Shown piece by piece: positions 24,787-34,075 of a stretch of DNA of 34,075 nucleotides. A program made the translations under genes and the position numbers. Under the pieces are notes generated by a model. That model searched no databases and was not told the origin of the DNA. It worked only from the letters and a program-made list of their open reading frames with translations. Location: the NCBI GenBank assembly GCA_903842455.1, contig CAIMLX010000014.1, positions 1 through 34,075 of the forward strand, read 5' to 3'. How positions within the stretch are numbered: the first letter of the stretch is position 1; the number at the start of each line of letters is the position of its first letter. This DNA comes from an uncultured Hyphomicrobiales bacterium (GTDB lineage Bacteria > Pseudomonadota > Alphaproteobacteria > Rhizobiales > Devosiaceae).

Positions 24787-25920
24787 ATGCGCTCCGGTCT
24801 CATCGTATCGACCGCTATGCATGCCGGCCTGATCGCTCTTGCGGTCGTGGGGCTAGGCATCGGCCAGCCTATCGAGGCGACGCCGGTGGAATCGATTGCT
24901 GTCGACCTGGTGCCGATCTCCGACTTCTCCAACATCCGGGTCGGGGCGCTCGACAGCACGGTCGTCGAAACCGAGACGCCGTCGGCCGTGGATGACGATA
25001 CGCCCGCCGAGATAGCGCAGCCGACCGGCAACACCGAAGAAGACCAGCCGACGCCCGAGGACACGCCCAACCCGACCCCAGCGCCCACGGTGCAGACCGC
25101 TCCCGCGCCCGAGGCAACCGAACCCGATCCTGCGCCCGAGCCGGTGGAGGAAACAGCGCCGGTGCCGGTCGAGCGCCCGGCTCCGGCCGAGCCGGCTCCA
25201 GCGCCCGAGCCCGAGCCTGAGCCGGAGCCTGTGGTCGAACCCGAGCCGCCGGCGGTGGAGACACCGCCGCTGGCCGTCGATACGCCGGCGCCGGACCCGG
25301 CGGACGCCGCGCCCCGGCCGATCATCAAGACCGCCGCGCTCGCCGAAAAGCGCGCCGATTTCAAGAAGCAGCAGGAGGCGGCCAAGCAAAGGGCCGCCGA
25401 TGAGGCCGAGGCTGCAGACGAAGCCAAGAAGGCCGAGGAAGAGAAAAAGAAGGCCGAGGACGCCAAGAAGGCAGCCGACAAGAAGAAGGCCGACGAGCAG
25501 AAGCGCATCGAGCAGGCCCGGGCCGAAGAGGCCAAGCAGGCCGACGAACTGGCCAGCATCATCAACAACGAGGAGTCGCGCGGCGCCACAACGGGCGACG
25601 GCGGCGAGAAGACGCTCGGCCGGCAGGATGGCCGCTCGGCGACACTCAGCCAGTCGCAGATCGACGGCCTCGTCAGCCAGATCCGTGGTTGTATCGCCGT
25701 GCCGCCGGGTGCCTCGGAGGCAGGCTCGGAGGCGCAACTGCTGTTCACCGTTGGCGGCGACGGCTCGCTGGTGGCGCAGCCGCAAGTGGTCGGCCTGACC
25801 AGCGACACGGTTGCCGACGCCTATGCGCGCGCCGTTACCCGGGCTGTGATGCGGTGCGGTCCATATGCGGTCGTGGCGGGGCAGGACGTGAAAGCAACTT
25901 TCCGGGCCAGGGATTTCTGA
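24787..25920 (+). CDS. tolA: Tol-Pal trans-envelope protein TolA
   Basis: The 377-residue protein has an N-terminal membrane helix (about 5-25) with the SxxxH motif (Ser8, His12) that contacts TolQR. A long Pro/Glu-rich stretch (about 75-170, many PEPEP-like units) precedes an Ala/Lys/Glu coiled coil (about 183-262, AAKQRAADEAEAADEAKKAE). The C-terminal TolA/TonB-like domain (about 290-377, ISQIRGCIAVPPGASEAG, then VTRAVMRCGPY with two Cys) completes it. It transmits force from TolQR across the periplasm to TolB/Pal. The domain order is normal. The repetitive middle is a region where assemblies often err, but the frame is open throughout. Confidence 0.92.
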   Translation: MRSGLIVSTAMHAGLIALAVVGLGIGQPIEATPVESIAVDLVPISDFSNIRVGALDSTVVETETPSAVDDDTPAEIAQPTGNTEEDQPTPEDTPNPTPAPTVQTAPAPEATEPDPAPEPVEETAPVPVERPAPAEPAPAPEPEPEPEPVVEPEPPAVETPPLAVDTPAPDPADAAPRPIIKTAALAEKRADFKKQQEAAKQRAADEAEAADEAKKAEEEKKKAEDAKKAADKKKADEQKRIEQARAEEAKQADELASIINNEESRGATTGDGGEKTLGRQDGRSATLSQSQIDGLVSQIRGCIAVPPGASEAGSEAQLLFTVGGDGSLVAQPQVVGLTSDTVADAYARAVTRAVMRCGPYAVVAGQDVKATFRARDF

Positions 25921-25954
25921 TGCCCGCTACCGATATCCAGTATGGAGACATGAC

Positions 25955-27259
25955 ATGACCCTGTTCACCCGGCGCAACGCGCTGAAGCTAGGCCTCGCCG
26001 GCGGTGCGCTGGCGCTTGCTACTCCGTCGCAGGCCCTCGTCGAGATCATCGTCACCGGCGGCGATTTCACACCGCTGCCGATCGCCATCCCGGACTTCGC
26101 GTCGTCCGACCCGGCGTTCGGGGCGGAGATCGCGCAGATCGTCCGCGACAACCTCAAGCGCTCGGGCCTGTTCGTGCCGCTCGATCCGGCCTCGTTGCCG
26201 ATCCGGGTCGGCGACGTGCAGAACGAGCCGGACTTCGCCTCCTGGCGTGCCGCGACGGTGGACGCGCTGGTGATGGGCTCGGTGGAGCGGGGCGGGCAGG
26301 TGAACTCGCAGGTGCGCGTGTGGGACACGCAGGCCGCCCAACAGGTGGTCGGGAAGTCCTACCAGACCGATCCGCAGAACTATCGGCGCATCGCCCATAT
26401 CGTTTCGGACGCGATCTATTCGTCGCTTTCGGGCGGCACCGGGTATTTCGACACGCGCGTGCTCTTCGTGTCCGAGTCCGGTCCGAAGGCCAATCGCGTC
26501 AAGAAGCTGGCCATCATGGACCAGGACGGCGCCAACGTGCAGTACCTGAGTTCGGGCAAGTCGCTGACCTTCGGGCCCAAGATCGGGCCCAAGGGCGACA
26601 GCCTTGTCTACACGTCCTACGAGGATGGCAATCCGCAGGTCTACTACGCGGGCCTCGGCGGCAGCGCCAAGAAGCTCATCCAGGGCGCTCCGATGTCGTT
26701 TGCGCCCAACTTCTCGCCCGATGGCGGCACGGTGGCCTTCTCGGTGTCGAATGGCGGCACCACCAATATCTATTCGGCGACGCTCGCCGGCCAGCCGACA
26801 CAGCTGACCAATGGCGCGGCGATCGACACCTCGCCAAGCTTCTCGCCTGATGGCAGCAGGATCGTGTTCGAGAGCGACCGCGGCGGCAGCCCGCAGCTCT
26901 ACATCATGGGCGCCGGTGGCGGCGGGGCGCAGCGCATCTCCTACGGCGAGGGGACCTACTCGACGCCGGTGTTTTCGCCCGATGGGCAGCTCATCGCCTA
27001 CACGCGGCAGTCGGGCGGCCAGTTCCATATCGGCATCATGCGGACGGACGGTTCGGGCGAGCGGATTCTCTCGTCGTCGAACGCGGTGCAGGAGGGGCCG
27101 ACCTGGGCACCCAACAGCCGCGTCATCATGTTCTTCCGCGATCCGGGCGGCGATGCTGGCCCGAGCCTCTGGTCGGTCGATATCTGGGGACGCAACGAGT
27201 TCAACCTCAGGACCGACGGCTTCGCTTCCGATCCGAGCTGGTCGCCGCTCAGGGGCTGA
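25955..27259 (+). CDS. tolB: Tol-Pal periplasmic beta-propeller protein TolB
   Basis: The 434-residue protein starts with a signal peptide of unusual form: MTLFTRRNALKLGLAGGALA, a twin-arginine-like motif followed by a hydrophobic stretch and ATPSQA. The mature protein has the N-terminal TolB domain (DFASSDPAFGAEIAQIVRDN) and a C-terminal six-bladed propeller. Blade repeats such as APNFSPDGGTVAF, SPSFSPDGSRIVFESDR and TPVFSPDGQLIAYTR are clear. TolB contacts both Pal and TolA. A GGAGA site precedes the ATG, and a strong hairpin follows the stop. Normal TolB is exported by Sec, so the twin arginine deserves a test. Confidence 0.95.
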   Translation: MTLFTRRNALKLGLAGGALALATPSQALVEIIVTGGDFTPLPIAIPDFASSDPAFGAEIAQIVRDNLKRSGLFVPLDPASLPIRVGDVQNEPDFASWRAATVDALVMGSVERGGQVNSQVRVWDTQAAQQVVGKSYQTDPQNYRRIAHIVSDAIYSSLSGGTGYFDTRVLFVSESGPKANRVKKLAIMDQDGANVQYLSSGKSLTFGPKIGPKGDSLVYTSYEDGNPQVYYAGLGGSAKKLIQGAPMSFAPNFSPDGGTVAFSVSNGGTTNIYSATLAGQPTQLTNGAAIDTSPSFSPDGSRIVFESDRGGSPQLYIMGAGGGGAQRISYGEGTYSTPVFSPDGQLIAYTRQSGGQFHIGIMRTDGSGERILSSSNAVQEGPTWAPNSRVIMFFRDPGGDAGPSLWSVDIWGRNEFNLRTDGFASDPSWSPLRG

Positions 27260-27263
27260 CAGG

Positions 27264-27291
27264 GTTGAGGAAGCGTTCATGCTTCCTCAAC
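27264..27291 (+). terminator. hairpin after tolB
   Basis: GTTGAGGAAGC-GTTCAT-GCTTCCTCAAC is a perfect 11-bp stem with a 6-base loop, starting 4 bp after the tolB stop. Only TTCC follows, so it may attenuate rather than fully stop transcription into pal. Confidence 0.6.
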
Positions 27292-27324
27292 TTCCGTGAC
27301 CATTGCAAACGCGCAACATCACGG

Positions 27325-27341
27325 AAAAGCCCGGATTCCGG
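27325..27341 (-). repeat. third copy of the GCCCGGATT-CCGG motif
   Basis: AAAAGCCCGGATTCCGG lies 111 bp upstream of pal. Related copies are in the tkt leader (13697-13715) and, inverted, after ybgC (23502-23521). On the minus strand it looks like a short GC stem followed by TTTT, but no minus-strand gene ends here. Confidence 0.4.
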
Positions 27342-27451
27342 CCACATTGGCGCCTGATTGGCGAACAATTAACCCTGCCAGACAACCCGCCCTTAAGATT
27401 AAGAGCGGTAAAAAACAGTCAGCAAATCTTAGCCTTCAGGAGACTGTCCGG

Positions 27452-27940
27452 ATGCGTTCCCTAACGCCCATTTTCACCGTGCTGCGCGCTGTCGCACTGG
27501 TGGTTCTCGTCGTGGCAGTGGCTGCTTGTGCGCGAAATGGCGCTGGGGGTGTCGGGGTCGGCAATACCCCTGGCGGCGGTGCGCCGGGCAGCCAGCAGGA
27601 ATTCCTCGTTTCGGTCGGCGACCGGGTGTTCTTCGAGACCGACTCGTCGAGCCTTACGCCGACCGCCATGGCGACGCTCGACAAGCAGGCCGCCTGGCTC
27701 AACAAGTACAACCAGTACCGCATCATGCTCGAAGGCCATGCGGACGAGCGCGGCACCCGCGAGTACAACATCGCGCTGGGCGCCCGCCGCGCCGCGGTGG
27801 TGGTTAACTACCTGGTCAGCCGTGGCGTGAACCAGGGCCGTCTCACGTCGAAGTCGTTCGGCAAGGAACGTCCTGTGGCCATCTGCAACGATATCTCGTG
27901 CTGGTCACAAAACCGCCGTGCTGTGACGGTCGTACAATAG
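27452..27940 (+). CDS. pal: peptidoglycan-associated lipoprotein Pal
   Basis: The 162-residue lipoprotein has a signal with lipobox VAVAAC, the acylated Cys coming at about residue 26. A Gly-rich linker leads to an OmpA-type peptidoglycan-binding domain (from about 50: VFFETDSSSLTP, LEGHADERGTREYNIALGAR, SKSFGKERPV, NRRAVTVVQ). The conserved Asp and Arg in that domain bind diaminopimelate. The start was chosen at 27452 because AGGAG lies 8 bases upstream and the protein then begins with the lipoprotein signal; a longer open frame from 27296 lacks this. A strong terminator follows. Pal anchors the outer membrane to the wall and binds TolB. Confidence 0.95.
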   Translation: MRSLTPIFTVLRAVALVVLVVAVAACARNGAGGVGVGNTPGGGAPGSQQEFLVSVGDRVFFETDSSSLTPTAMATLDKQAAWLNKYNQYRIMLEGHADERGTREYNIALGARRAAVVVNYLVSRGVNQGRLTSKSFGKERPVAICNDISCWSQNRRAVTVVQ

Positions 27941-28025
27941 GCTCGGGCTGACTTCGGGGCGGGGCGCGGCTCAATATAGCGGCGCTCCGTGCGTAATCCC
28001 CGAGGCTGGTTCGACTGGAGGCAAG

Positions 28026-28068
28026 AGCGCCGGGTACCCTCGTATTTGGGTCCCGGCGCTTTCTTTTT
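28026..28068 (+). terminator. rho-independent terminator after pal
   Basis: AGCGCCGGG/CCCGGCGCT plus an inner ACCC/GGGT (one bulged base) forms a stem of about 13 bp, followed by TTCTTTTTG. It is a textbook terminator 86 bp after pal. Confidence 0.88.
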
Positions 28069-28076
28069 GTCGAAAT

Positions 28077-28100
28077 CCTCTGCTAACTCGATTGCAGAGG
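28077..28100 (+). promoter_or_regulatory. inverted repeat between the pal terminator and cpoB
   Basis: CCTCTGC-N10-GCAGAGG is a perfect 7-bp inverted repeat 42 bp upstream of the cpoB start. It could be an operator for a cpoB promoter that must lie after the pal terminator. No clear -10 or -35 box was identified. Confidence 0.3.
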
Positions 28101-28141
28101 CGCATGGGCGCCATACGAATTCGGACCACGATGGAGCCTTG

Positions 28142-29155
28142 ATGGTGCCTCACAATCCCAAACGCGGCAGGGTACGCCCCGCGATCCTGATCGCTGCGCT
28201 TCTCGCCGGTGTCGCCGTGCCGGCGGCGGCTGCCAACTCGTTCTTCGGCCCGCAGGCGCCGGTGGCTGCCGATGGCCGTATCCATGTGGCGCAGAACAAC
28301 CAGAACGCCGCCGAACTGCTGGTGCGGATCCAGGACCTCGAGGAGACGGTGCGGCAGATGACCGGCCGCATCGAGGGGCTGGAGTTCCAGCTCCAGCAGA
28401 TGCTCAAGGTGCAGGAAGACAATGACTTCCGCTTCCAGCAGCTGGAAGGGACCACCCCCGTGGGAAAACCCCAGGCGGCAGTGCCAACTGACGGCGTGAC
28501 GCCGTCAGACGCCCTGCCGCAGGACCAAAGCCCCGACGTCGCCCTCGACACCTCGAGCGACCGCCTGCCAGCCACGACCGACGAGGCGATCGACGTCCCG
28601 GACCTGCCGGACAGCGACCTGCCGATGCATGGCCAGGGTGACTCGTTCGATCCGCTGCTCAATGGCGGGACCGACCAGCTCGGCACCCTCGAGGGCACGG
28701 ACGAGGCGCTGCTCAATCGCCCGCTCGACCTGACGCTCGGTGGCGACGAGACGATTTCGAGCGGCGATGCCAAGGCGCAGTTCGAAGCCGGGCGCGATGC
28801 CATGACCCGCGGCGACTATGGCTTTGCCAGCGAGCAACTGGCGCAGTTTCTCGAATATTACAGCGACGACCCGGCGGCGCCGGATGCCGTCAACTACCTC
28901 GGGGAAGCGCTGATCCAGCAGCAGGACTATCAGCAGGCATCGCAGGTGCTGGCCCAGGGCTACATCGACTACAGCCAGTCAAACCGGGCACCCGATATCA
29001 TGCTGCGGCTGGGCGTCGCGCTCAACGGGCTCGGGCAGGTCGAACTGGCTTGCGAGAATTTCGCCAAGCTGCGCGAGCGCTATCCCAATGTCGCGCCGAG
29101 ATTCAAGGAACGGCTCGACGTGGAAGCGCAGAAGGCGCAATGCCCGGCCGGCTGA
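28142..29155 (+). CDS. cpoB: Tol-Pal system coordinator CpoB/YbgF
   Basis: The 337-residue protein has a signal peptide (about 1-30, ending AVPAAAA). A coiled-coil trimerisation segment follows (about 55-100, ELLVRIQDLEETVRQMTGRI). A long acidic Asp/Pro/Thr linker (about 105-200) precedes C-terminal tetratricopeptide repeats (about 215-330, with FEAGRDAMTRGDYGFASEQL and NYLGEALIQQQDYQQASQVL). CpoB links Tol-Pal with peptidoglycan synthesis at constriction. The linker is longer than in E. coli. The start was set at ATG 28142, with GGAG 5 bases upstream and a clean signal peptide. It overlaps tilS by 16 bp and lies beyond the pal terminator. Confidence 0.9.
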   Translation: MVPHNPKRGRVRPAILIAALLAGVAVPAAAANSFFGPQAPVAADGRIHVAQNNQNAAELLVRIQDLEETVRQMTGRIEGLEFQLQQMLKVQEDNDFRFQQLEGTTPVGKPQAAVPTDGVTPSDALPQDQSPDVALDTSSDRLPATTDEAIDVPDLPDSDLPMHGQGDSFDPLLNGGTDQLGTLEGTDEALLNRPLDLTLGGDETISSGDAKAQFEAGRDAMTRGDYGFASEQLAQFLEYYSDDPAAPDAVNYLGEALIQQQDYQQASQVLAQGYIDYSQSNRAPDIMLRLGVALNGLGQVELACENFAKLRERYPNVAPRFKERLDVEAQKAQCPAG

Positions 29156-30147
29156 TCGACCTGGCGAGCCTGTTCGGGCCGCTTGGCGAGGCGAAGGGCA
29201 TTGGACTGGCCGTGTCTGGCGGCGCCGACAGCCTGGCCTTGATGCTGCTCGCTGCCCGCTGGCGCGACGCCACCCTGGCCGCGCCTCCGCTTTTCGTCTA
29301 CTCCGTCGACCACGGACTGCGTGCCGAGGCGGCCGGCGAGGTGGCGTTCGTCCTCGCCGAAGCGGCCAAGCTCGGCCTGCCGGCCCGGGCGCTCCGCTGG
29401 GAAGGCGAGAAGCCGGTGACGGGCGTGTCCGAGGCGGCCCGGTCGGCGCGCTACCGGCTGATCGGCGACGCCATGCGACGCGACGGCGCCGACGTGCTGG
29501 TGACCGCGCATCATCTCGACGACCAGGCCGAGACCGTGCTGATGCGACTGGCGCATGGGTCTGGTCTTGCGGGACTGCGCGGCATGGCGGCGCTTGCCGA
29601 GGTGGAGGGAGTGACGGTCGCGCGGCCATTGCTCGGGATTTCACGCGCCGAGCTCGCCGCGCTGGTGGTTGAGGCGGGGCTGTCGCCAGTGGCCGATCCC
29701 AGCAACGCTGATCCTCACTATGAGCGGATCCGCTGGCGCCAGGCGATGCCGCAACTGGCAGCGCTCGGCCTCGATGCCGGCCGCCTTGCGCTGTTCGCGG
29801 CGCGGGCGGGTGAAGCGCACGAGGCCATTGCGCAGATTGCCGAGGCAACGATCGCCCGCCATGCCCAGCCACTTGCGGATGGACTTTCGTTGCCGGCCAA
29901 CGAACTGGCGGGGCTGCCACGCGCTGTGCTGGTGGAGGTGCTCGGCCGGCTGCTCGAGCAGGTCGGGGGGGCCGGAAAGCGCCGGCAACTGGCGCAGATC
30001 GAGTTGCTGGCGCTCAGGCTTCAGGATGGTGCCGCCCTCAAGCGGACAAGTTTGCATCGCTCTATGGTGGAGAGTGACGGGGTCACGCTCAGCGTCCGCA
30101 GGGAACCGGGCCGGAGCAGGCGCGTCTCCCCCTCAGCGGGAAATTAA
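29140..30147 (+). CDS. tilS: tRNA(Ile)-lysidine synthetase TilS
   Basis: The 335-residue enzyme adds lysine to the CAU anticodon wobble base of tRNA-Ile, so that it reads AUA. The N-terminal PP-loop motif is AVSGGADS (24-31). It is followed by VDHGLR, the conserved ARYRLI and TAHHLDDQAETVLMRLAHGSG segments, and RPLLGISRAEL with the downstream DPSNADPHYERIRWR motif. The C-terminal domain is short, as is common in alphaproteobacteria. The start at ATG 29140 overlaps cpoB by 16 bp and gives the family N-terminus; a longer frame from 29050 would read through cpoB. The enzyme is essential and cytoplasmic. Confidence 0.93.
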   Translation: MPGRLIDLASLFGPLGEAKGIGLAVSGGADSLALMLLAARWRDATLAAPPLFVYSVDHGLRAEAAGEVAFVLAEAAKLGLPARALRWEGEKPVTGVSEAARSARYRLIGDAMRRDGADVLVTAHHLDDQAETVLMRLAHGSGLAGLRGMAALAEVEGVTVARPLLGISRAELAALVVEAGLSPVADPSNADPHYERIRWRQAMPQLAALGLDAGRLALFAARAGEAHEAIAQIAEATIARHAQPLADGLSLPANELAGLPRAVLVEVLGRLLEQVGGAGKRRQLAQIELLALRLQDGAALKRTSLHRSMVESDGVTLSVRREPGRSRRVSPSAGN

Positions 30148-30174
30148 CCGCGAGGGGCGAAACTAAGTAGAAAC

Positions 30175-30188
30175 CGGCCATATGGCCG
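30175..30188. promoter_or_regulatory. 14-bp perfect palindrome between tilS and ftsH
   Basis: CGGCCATATGGCCG lies 99 bp upstream of the ftsH ATG. The symmetry suggests a protein-binding site; the protein is unknown. Confidence 0.3.
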
Positions 30189-30211
30189 CACCCTTAGCGT
30201 ACAGTGCCGCC

Positions 30212-30240
30212 CTTGTAAGGCCCCGGAGCGAGGCCTACAT
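30212..30240 (+). promoter_or_regulatory. possible heat-shock (sigma-32 type) promoter of ftsH
   Basis: CTTGTA (30212-30217) and CCTACAT (30234-30240) with a 16-base spacer lie 47 bp before the ftsH ATG. They resemble alphaproteobacterial RpoH promoters (CTTG...CYTAT). ftsH is a heat-shock gene in many bacteria, so this is plausible but unproven. Confidence 0.3.
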
Positions 30241-30286
30241 TCGCCCTAATTCCCGGCGCCTCCGCCGGACCTCAGGACACAGGTTG

Positions 30287-32218
<1,932 letters not shown>

Positions 32219-32229
32219 TCCAATACCTC

Positions 32230-32258
32230 AGGGCCGCCTCCGGGCGGCCCTTTGCTTT
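32230..32258 (+). terminator. rho-independent terminator after ftsH
   Basis: AGGGCCGCC-TCCG-GGCGGCCCT is a perfect 9-bp stem with a 4-base loop, followed by TTGCTTTT and starting 12 bp after the ftsH stop. Confidence 0.9.
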
Positions 32259-32277
32259 TGCGCCTTGCCAATTCCAC

Positions 32278-33156
32278 ATGCCTGTCGCAAACCCCTTCGC
32301 CATGGCCCAGAAAAAACCCCGCCGGCACGAGGACCTCGACCTCTTCGCCCGTATCTTCAAGGTGTTCGCCGATACGCCCTGGCTGCACTATGGCCTTTGG
32401 CTTCCCGGCGAAACGCCGACCATGCCGAAGCTGCGCGAGGCGCAGGAACGGTATGTCGACAAGCTCGTGGCACTGCTGCCACCGGCGCCGGCCAGGGTGC
32501 TCGACATCGGCGGCGGCACCGGGGCGATGGCGGCGCGGCTGCACAGCCTCGGCTACACGGTTGAGATGCTGACGCCGAGCGAAGTGCAGGTCGGCCTCGC
32601 GCGGGAGGAACTGGGCGAGCGGGTGCAGGTGCATCACACGCGGCTCGAGGAATTCTCCACCGACCGCAGGTTCGATGTCTGCCTGTTTTCCGAGAGCTTC
32701 CAGTACATGCCGATGGCGCTTTCGCTGCCCAGGGCGAAGGCGATGCTGACGCCGGGGGGCAGGGTGGTGATCGCCGACTGCTTCCGCAGCGACAATTACC
32801 GAGGTGACCGGCAGATCGGCGGGGGCCATCGATTCGCCAAGCTCGCTCCCGCCGCGGCCGAGGCCGGCTTCCGGATCGCTTCGGATGAAGATGTGACCGC
32901 CATGGCGGCCGGCACCATCCTCCTCGACCGACGGGTCTATCGCGAGGTGATCTCCCCGATCGTCAGGGATCTCGGCGTTTCGCTTCGCGCCCGCAGCGCA
33001 GTGCTGCACTGGCTGATCGGTGGGGTGTATCGGCTGCTGGTCAAGCAGGCCGAGCGCGAGCGCATCGCCGACCGCCTGAAGGCCGAGCACCGGACGCCGG
33101 AGCGTTTCATTGAAATGAACACCTATCGCTTCCTGATGCTGGAGCAGATTTCGTAG
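32278..33156 (+). CDS. class I SAM-dependent methyltransferase
   Basis: The 292-residue protein has the SAM-binding motif VLDIGGGTGAMAARL (74-88). Acidic and Pro-containing loop segments follow (MLTPSEVQVGLAREE, FDVCLFSESFQYMPMALSLP, GGRVVIADCF). The WLHYGLWLPGE segment before the SAM domain recalls the tocopherol/sterol/cyclopropane-type small-molecule methyltransferases. The substrate cannot be told. The C-terminal 80 residues are basic and helical (VYRLLVKQAERERIADRLKA) and may bind membrane lipids. ATG 32278 starts just after the ftsH terminator; ATG 32302 is an alternative. It sits alone between ftsH and glmM with about 150 bp before glmM. Confidence 0.85.
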   Translation: MPVANPFAMAQKKPRRHEDLDLFARIFKVFADTPWLHYGLWLPGETPTMPKLREAQERYVDKLVALLPPAPARVLDIGGGTGAMAARLHSLGYTVEMLTPSEVQVGLAREELGERVQVHHTRLEEFSTDRRFDVCLFSESFQYMPMALSLPRAKAMLTPGGRVVIADCFRSDNYRGDRQIGGGHRFAKLAPAAAEAGFRIASDEDVTAMAAGTILLDRRVYREVISPIVRDLGVSLRARSAVLHWLIGGVYRLLVKQAERERIADRLKAEHRTPERFIEMNTYRFLMLEQIS

Positions 33157-33231
33157 CCGGCAGGCAACACTGCGGACTGAACTGTGGCGACTGGGCAGAC
33201 AGGCCTAAATCAAGCCGCGATTCGGCGGTTA

Positions 33232-33256
33232 ACGAAACGGCACCAATCTGTTTCGT
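33232..33256. promoter_or_regulatory. inverted repeat upstream of glmM
   Basis: ACGAAAC-N11-GTTTCGT is a perfect 7-bp inverted repeat 55 bp upstream of the glmM ATG, overlapping a weak -10-like TATGCT (33256-33261). It could be an operator controlling cell-wall precursor supply. Confidence 0.35.
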
Positions 33257-33310
33257 ATGCTCGGGCGCTGGCGGCTAAAGTCCGCCGGACCGATGCGAAG
33301 AGGGCATTCC

Positions 33311-34075
33311 ATGGCGCGCAAGTATTTCGGCACGGACGGTATCCGCGGGCTGGCCAATGGCGACAAGCTTACGCCGGAGCTGGCGATGAAGGTCGGCATG
33401 GCCGCCGGCCTCAAGTTCGTGAATGGCGACCACCGCAACCGGGTCGTGATCGGCAAGGATACGCGACGCTCGGGCTATATGCTGGAGAACGCGCTGACGG
33501 CCGGATTCACCGCGGTCGGTATGGATGTCTACCTGCTCGGCCCGATGCCGACGCCCGCCGTCGCCATGCTGACGCGGTCGCTGCGGGCCGACCTCGGCGT
33601 CATGATCTCGGCGTCGCACAATCCCTACGAAGACAACGGCATCAAGCTGTTCCGTCACGACGGCTACAAGCTTTCGGACGCGCTCGAGGACGATATCGAG
33701 AAGCTGATCGATTCGAACATGCTGGGCTCGCTGTCGACCGGCCGCGACGTGGGCCGGGCGCATCGCGACGAGGCGGCGCAGACGCGCTACATCGAATACG
33801 CCAAGCGCACCCTGCCCAAGAACATCGATCTCAGCGGCCTGCGCGTGGTGCTCGATTGCGCCAATGGGGCGGCCTACAAGGTGGCGCCGACGGCGCTGTG
33901 GGAACTGGGCGCGGAGGTGTTCACCATCGGCGTCGAGCCGGACGGTTTCAATATCAACGACAAGGTGGGCTCCACGGCGCCCGAGGCGCTGATCGCCAAG
34001 GTGCGCGAACTGCGCGCCGATATCGGCATCGCGCTCGATGGCGACGCCGACCGGGTGATCATCGTCGACGAGAAG
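33311..34075 (+). CDS. glmM: phosphoglucosamine mutase GlmM, 5' part only
   Basis: This is the N-terminal 255 residues, running off the right end. The enzyme converts glucosamine-6-phosphate to glucosamine-1-phosphate for UDP-GlcNAc, the precursor of peptidoglycan and lipopolysaccharide. The start [18 protein letters not shown] is typical. The phosphoserine loop [14 protein letters not shown] has Ser102, and the metal loop DGDADR is at 243-248. A good GAAGAGGG ribosome site lies 6 bases upstream. About 190 residues of the usual 445 or so are missing because the window ends, not because of damage. Confidence 0.95.
   Translation, partial: MARKYFGTDGIRGLANGDKLTPELAMKVGMAAGLKFVNGDHRNRVVIGKDTRRSGYMLENALTAGFTAVGMDVYLLGPMPTPAVAMLTRSLRADLGVMISASHNPYEDNGIKLFRHDGYKLSDALEDDIEKLIDSNMLGSLSTGRDVGRAHRDEAAQTRYIEYAKRTLPKNIDLSGLRVVLDCANGAAYKVAPTALWELGAEVFTIGVEPDGFNINDKVGSTAPEALIAKVRELRADIGIALDGDADRVIIVDEK

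Overview
This window is a GC-rich chromosomal segment of an alphaproteobacterium of the order Hyphomicrobiales (Rhizobiales). A Devosia-like genus is my best guess, made from gene order and protein style, not from any search. The support is the linked blocks tkt-gap-pgk-fba, DUF4164-zapA, ssrS (6S RNA)-5-FCL-ymdB-yebC, ruvCAB-ybgC-tolQRAB-pal-cpoB-tilS-ftsH and glmM. Nearly all of it is core housekeeping DNA, so most long antisense open frames are shadows produced by high GC.

Left part (1-13.7 kb), almost all on the minus strand. A gene-free stretch of nested palindromes (about 121-432) and one small conserved-looking ORF come first. A MotA/ExbB-like plus MotB/OmpA-like envelope motor pair follows, in which the OmpA protein is cut by an in-frame stop 15 codons before its natural end. 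Next, read left to right, are an inositol-monophosphatase family gene, a periplasmic Sel1-repeat protein coupled to a ThiE/TenI-like gene, class I fructose-bisphosphate aldolase, and an exported VanX-like dipeptidase paired with an exported NADase-type glycan-binding protein. The central carbon genes pgk, gap and tkt follow, with two small genes (a two-helix membrane protein and a glycolipid-binding-domain protein) between pgk and gap. The transketolase reading frame is broken by an apparent one-base deletion near codon 579.

Middle part (13.7-18.4 kb). A divergent promoter region leads to DUF4164-zapA on the plus strand. A minus-strand lytic transglycosylase gene separates zapA from the 6S RNA gene. 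The 6S RNA is followed by 5-formyltetrahydrofolate cyclo-ligase, ymdB and yebC.

Right part (18.4-34 kb). Two minus-strand membrane GGDEF genes lie between yebC and ruvC. A vapBC-like toxin-antitoxin module sits between ruvA and ruvB, and its toxin stop overlaps the ruvB start. The Tol-Pal envelope system follows in order: ybgC, tolQ, tolR, tolA, tolB, pal and cpoB, broken up by three strong terminator-like hairpins. Then come tilS, ftsH, a SAM-dependent methyltransferase, and glmM, which runs off the right end.

The most useful second looks are the tkt frameshift, the motB-like nonsense codon, the toxin-antitoxin module embedded in ruvAB, the dipeptidase/glycan-binding pair, and the palindromic intergenic element at the left end. 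I found no wholly new multi-gene system. No tRNA, rRNA, CRISPR array or complete insertion sequence was recognised.
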